This document shows, one piece after another, positions 60,853 through 64,000 of a stretch of 64,000 nucleotides of DNA. A model generated the notes under the pieces. It ran no database searches, was not told the DNA's origin, and saw nothing but the letters and a program-made list of their open reading frames with translations. Every line of letters begins with the position of its first letter. The first letter of the stretch is position 1. Where the stretch lies: assembly GCA_000497125.2 (NCBI GenBank), contig CM035320.1, forward strand, positions 1,385,197-1,449,196. Direction: 5' to 3'. The translations under genes and the position numbers were made by a program. Source of the DNA: Spironucleus salmonicida (taxonomy: Eukaryota > Fornicata > Diplomonadida > Hexamitidae).

Positions 60853-63618
60853 ATGCTGTTAATTATACTATAGAGTTTAGATAGTGATAAGTAGTTACTG
60901 ACACAATCAATGACAATATATAATAAATTATTAAAAGATATAAATAGTAATCTGAATACTTCTATATTCAACTTCATTCCATTTAATAAAAATATTTATG
61001 GAACGTAGTTTTTCTAAAATTAATCATAATTTGTACATTCTAAGTTATTATCAGTAATTTAAAGTATCAATAAAGCAGATTAAATATTAGATCAGCCTTT
61101 ATAATTATGCTAATAGTAGAATGTTAAAGTGTAATAAAATATAATGTATGGTGGTAATTATGTAAATATTGACTACTATAATACTAATTCTAGTAATAAA
61201 AAATGCTTTTAAGATATTTCATAGATTAAAAAAGCTTATAATTAAGTTTTTCCATTAGATAAACCAGAAAATAGATATACAAATATTTATGGATAAATGT
61301 ATTTTGGAACATAGGAGTAGTTTTTAGTTTATCCTTATTCTGAACCCTACATTGATTTTACTGAAGTATTTGGTAGTTTCTAATAGATGGACGAAACATT
61401 TTTTTTACCAATAAATTTTTAAGCATAATTAAATAAGTCCAAACTTGACGAAAGAATATTATATTACTAATATTAAGAACATAATTATTCTAAATTTTAA
61501 TAATATAAGATATTTAATGATTTTTCATGTGATTAGATGTGTCATTAAATTACAACATATCTTTCAAAAGTTCAAAATGAGTAATAGGGAAGAAATATAG
61601 TCTCATATAATAGCTCACATTACTATAGCTTTAGCGCATAATCTATATATGGAAGACCAGATAATCTTATTAATTGGTATTCTTAATTATATTCAAATAA
61701 AAATAAAACAAAATATAACCCTTATATTGAAGATATACTAGAATCTTTAATAATTTATATTAATTCCTTATAGACTACATACTAAGGGAATAAATAAGTA
61801 TTTACTAATTAATAAGTATTTGGATCTAACAAATAATATCATATTATAAATTTATTAGTTCCAAATAGTGTCATTCTATAAAATACAAATAAATTCTAGA
61901 ATGTTATTAAACTCCTTAAGCATGATGTTTTATCGAAAGACAACATACAATTAAATATTATCTCCTTGCCAAATAGTGGAGCATTTGTAAGTTACCTAGT
62001 TAATAAAATAAATTGTACTGTTTTATATTTAGACAATATTAGTTAATTTGCAGATTAACTTATTTAATTTCATATTTAACGTGTTAGTACCTTAAATTAA
62101 TATAATTATTCAGTGTCTATTTAAGTTATTGATGAACAGCCCTTTATGTCAATTAGTAAACATAACTTATAATCATAAATACTTACATTTTTAATTCCAT
62201 TGCTAACCTTAATTGAATAACCAGTCAACGCTAATAAAGTTTCTGGTATTTAATTAATTAACACAATTGATAATCATATAGTATTTACTAATCTTTAAGA
62301 TATACTATAACAAGAATATAAAAAGTTAGATTTATAAGTAAGAATTTATTTGCTTGCTAAAAATAATGCATGTTATATATCAGATACACTTTTGATATGT
62401 GTATAGTCCTTAATACCCTTACCTTAAATATCAATAATCTTTATCACTCTTTAGAAAAAGTTGCCATTTTTACCTGCTGAGGCTATTTATACTGTAAATC
62501 CTGTAAATCCAAGCATCGACTAATCTTTATTCTGTGTATAGAATTTAGATAGGTGTGAAATCGTTTATTCAATTTCTTAGTATGGGTTAAATGGAAAATT
62601 GGATTTTGGTGAAACTTATTTATATGGATTTGTATTTAACACTACATTTTTCCAGGAGGTCATGACTACTTTACTTGCTTATAACTAAACTTATGAATTT
62701 TATTAGCAAACAATATTTACTTTAAGTGGCCTTAACGAGCCTAGAATCAATATTATGTTATCTACTATTTCCACACACAAAGCGTTTTATTAATAATATT
62801 AGTATATAATTCAAAATATAACGAAAACAAATCCTACAGTAGATAAAAATTTAATTCATTTTTGTAATTTTTATGGCTATCATTTATTATAGTGTGCGGA
62901 TCATAATTATATAATTTAAAGCACAATCGATGATATTGCTTAGGAAATGTATTCAATTGTTGCTTTAAACTTTTATTATTAAGAATTTTTCATGAAATGT
63001 GATTAAATCTATAATATATATGTCAAAGAATAAGTGTGCATTGTTATAGCAATTAAAAGTAGAATTAAAGGGAAATACTTATTGAATTCTTTTATATCTA
63101 TGCCGCTAACAATATTCATAGAAAATTATATTATAAATTTCCAACCAAAATTTTTAGAACTAGAACATAAGTTTTCTACTATTTAACTATCTGCTAAAAA
63201 GTTTATAGAAATATCACTGGATTTAAAAATTGCATATCACTATTTATTTAAATATGGATATATATTTTGCGATTATTAAATTATAGATAATATTGGTAAC
63301 TACAGTAGCTAGTTCTCTAATTCTTTCATGAAAATTACATAGCTATAAAACGATGATATTTTACTTATTAAACACAGTGATACAATGTTTATAATACTAT
63401 TAAACACTGAAAAAATAGAAAACTATTTCGAATGTTCAAATGCAAAAACTATACTAATGTACAACACAGATGCATCATATATTTCAACCAAAAAGTTTAT
63501 ATATCAAAAAATTTAATCTAATCTAAGCCTAAGTCGCATTAATGTGATTTATCCCGCTATTGGATTCTCACTCATCATATTTGTTTCTTTACTATTATTA
63601 TACTATAATTTAATGTGA
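60853..63618 (+). CDS. Large signal-anchored protein with C-terminal TM helix
   Basis: The gene is 921 codons. MLLIILQSLDS at the start is a short signal-like segment; a second ATG 19 codons in (MTIYNK) is possible. About 870 residues of beta-rich, Asn/Ser-containing sequence follow (many N-x-S/T sites), then one TM helix (about 896-916, IYPAIGFSLIIFVSLLLLYY) and a tail of a few residues. Topology is type I, lumenal. The layout, with a long Ig-like ectodomain and a very short tail, resembles gp210/POM152-type pore or ER proteins, which is a guess. Confidence 0.7.
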
Positions 63619-63647
63619 TTTTATTTACTTTCTACACTAAATTAAAA

Positions 63648-64000
63648 ATGATTATTGCAACTTTCTCTGGGGTTAGATTTCTTACAGAAACTACCCCACC
63701 CTTAGTTGCTCATCAATATACATCTGCATTTGCACGTTATCTGAGGGTCAAAAATATTAAACATATTATTATTGGAAGTGATGGTAGAAGCTCTGCCAAT
63801 ATCTATCTACCTTTTGTTATTTCGTCTCTTAAAGATTTTTCCGTTGAATATGTAGGAGTAGTACCTACACCTACAATCCAATAACTTGTATAACTCTCCG
63901 AAGTTGCATGCGCAGGAATAATTTGTACGGCATCACATAATAATGAGGACTGGTGCGGGTTAAAATTTGTAGACTCAGATTCAATTTTCTTAAATCCAAC
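63648..64000 (+). CDS. Alpha-D-phosphohexomutase (PGM/PMM family), 3' truncated
   Basis: The gene gives 117 codons before the window edge. It has FSGVRFL near the N-terminus, the GSDGRSS loop (about 43-49) and the phosphoserine loop TASHN at about 94-98, the active-site Ser that carries phosphate. PGM/PMM enzymes move phosphate between C1 and C6 of hexoses. Substrate class (glucose, mannose or GlcNAc) cannot be told from this part. The start ATG at 63648 is used because the ORF upstream has no ATG. Confidence 0.85.

Noticed and set aside
1-64000. Idea that the window is a pseudogene graveyard because standard-code ORFs are all short
   Set aside because: Interrupting codons are only TAA and TAG, fall at conserved Gln, and frames are otherwise intact; this is a code change, not decay.
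1-64000. Ciliate origin
   Set aside because: The code fits, but there are no visible introns, no telomeric ends or gene-size chromosomes, and the gene set (HydE, flavodoxin-ferredoxin, expanded LRR and Cys-rich membrane proteins) fits a diplomonad better. Not fully excluded.
1-64000. tRNA, rRNA or CRISPR features
   Set aside because: I looked in the gaps for T-arm (GTTCRA) signatures, rRNA-like GC blocks and spaced repeats. The only T-loop-like string (near 34995) lacks a proper 7-nt loop and the rest of a cloverleaf.

Overview
Organism. The window is nuclear DNA from a eukaryote in which TAA and TAG encode glutamine and TGA is the only stop. Read with the standard code it looks like broken fragments; read with TGA as sole stop it resolves into about 53 intact genes. 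Direct support comes from conserved glutamines written as TAA or TAG: the kinase loop HRDIKPQN (TAA), the 26S ATPase motif VQRILLELL (TAG) and the HydE motif LLQAGE (TAA). The lack of visible introns, the very compact layout, the AT-rich spacers, the hydrogenase maturase HydE and a flavodoxin-ferredoxin fusion together point to an anaerobic hexamitin diplomonad (Hexamita, Spironucleus or Trepomonas type). A ciliate or oxymonad with the same code is the main alternative. The lineage is inference; the code is seen directly.

Layout. 1-9 kb: a cut-off helical protein, a two-TM membrane protein, a very small ORC1/CDC6-type ATPase, an ankyrin protein, a WD40 protein, a 12-TM MATE-like transporter, a Myb-like protein, a NET-like protein and proteasome ATPase RPT3. 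9-20 kb: a 923-aa Gln-rich protein, a protein kinase, a p25-alpha-motif protein, a Ski2-like helicase, small coiled-coil paralogues and an EF-hand protein. 20-25 kb: HydE, a TAF12-like histone fold and two copine-type vWA proteins with N-myristoylation motifs. 25.7-31 kb: one 1764-codon ATR-like PIKK. 31-34.5 kb: HMG-box protein, long coiled coil, flavodoxin-ferredoxin. 35-49 kb: Cys-rich membrane proteins, LRR proteins, a CLASP-like microtubule protein, an EF-hand protein, a TRM9-like tRNA methyltransferase and coiled coils. 49-64 kb: a degenerate NADH pyrophosphatase (Nudix), a tandem pair of related 401- and 621-aa proteins, a 981-aa beta-rich protein, an eIF2B/NTP-transferase-like protein, an extended PHD zinc-finger protein, a 921-aa signal-anchored protein and the start of a phosphohexomutase.

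How it fits together. There are no operons with a shared task. It is a mixed housekeeping region: DNA replication and damage signalling (ORC/CDC6, ATR-like, helicase), chromatin and transcription (TAF12-like, HMG box, ePHD, Myb), protein turnover (RPT3), tRNA modification, cytoskeleton (CLASP, p25-alpha, coiled coils) and anaerobic redox metabolism (HydE, flavodoxin-ferredoxin). Gene ends are packed tightly: convergent genes usually finish 2-30 bp apart and sometimes overlap. I saw no tRNA, rRNA, transposon, CRISPR array or intron. The only long gene-free gap is 34472-35208.
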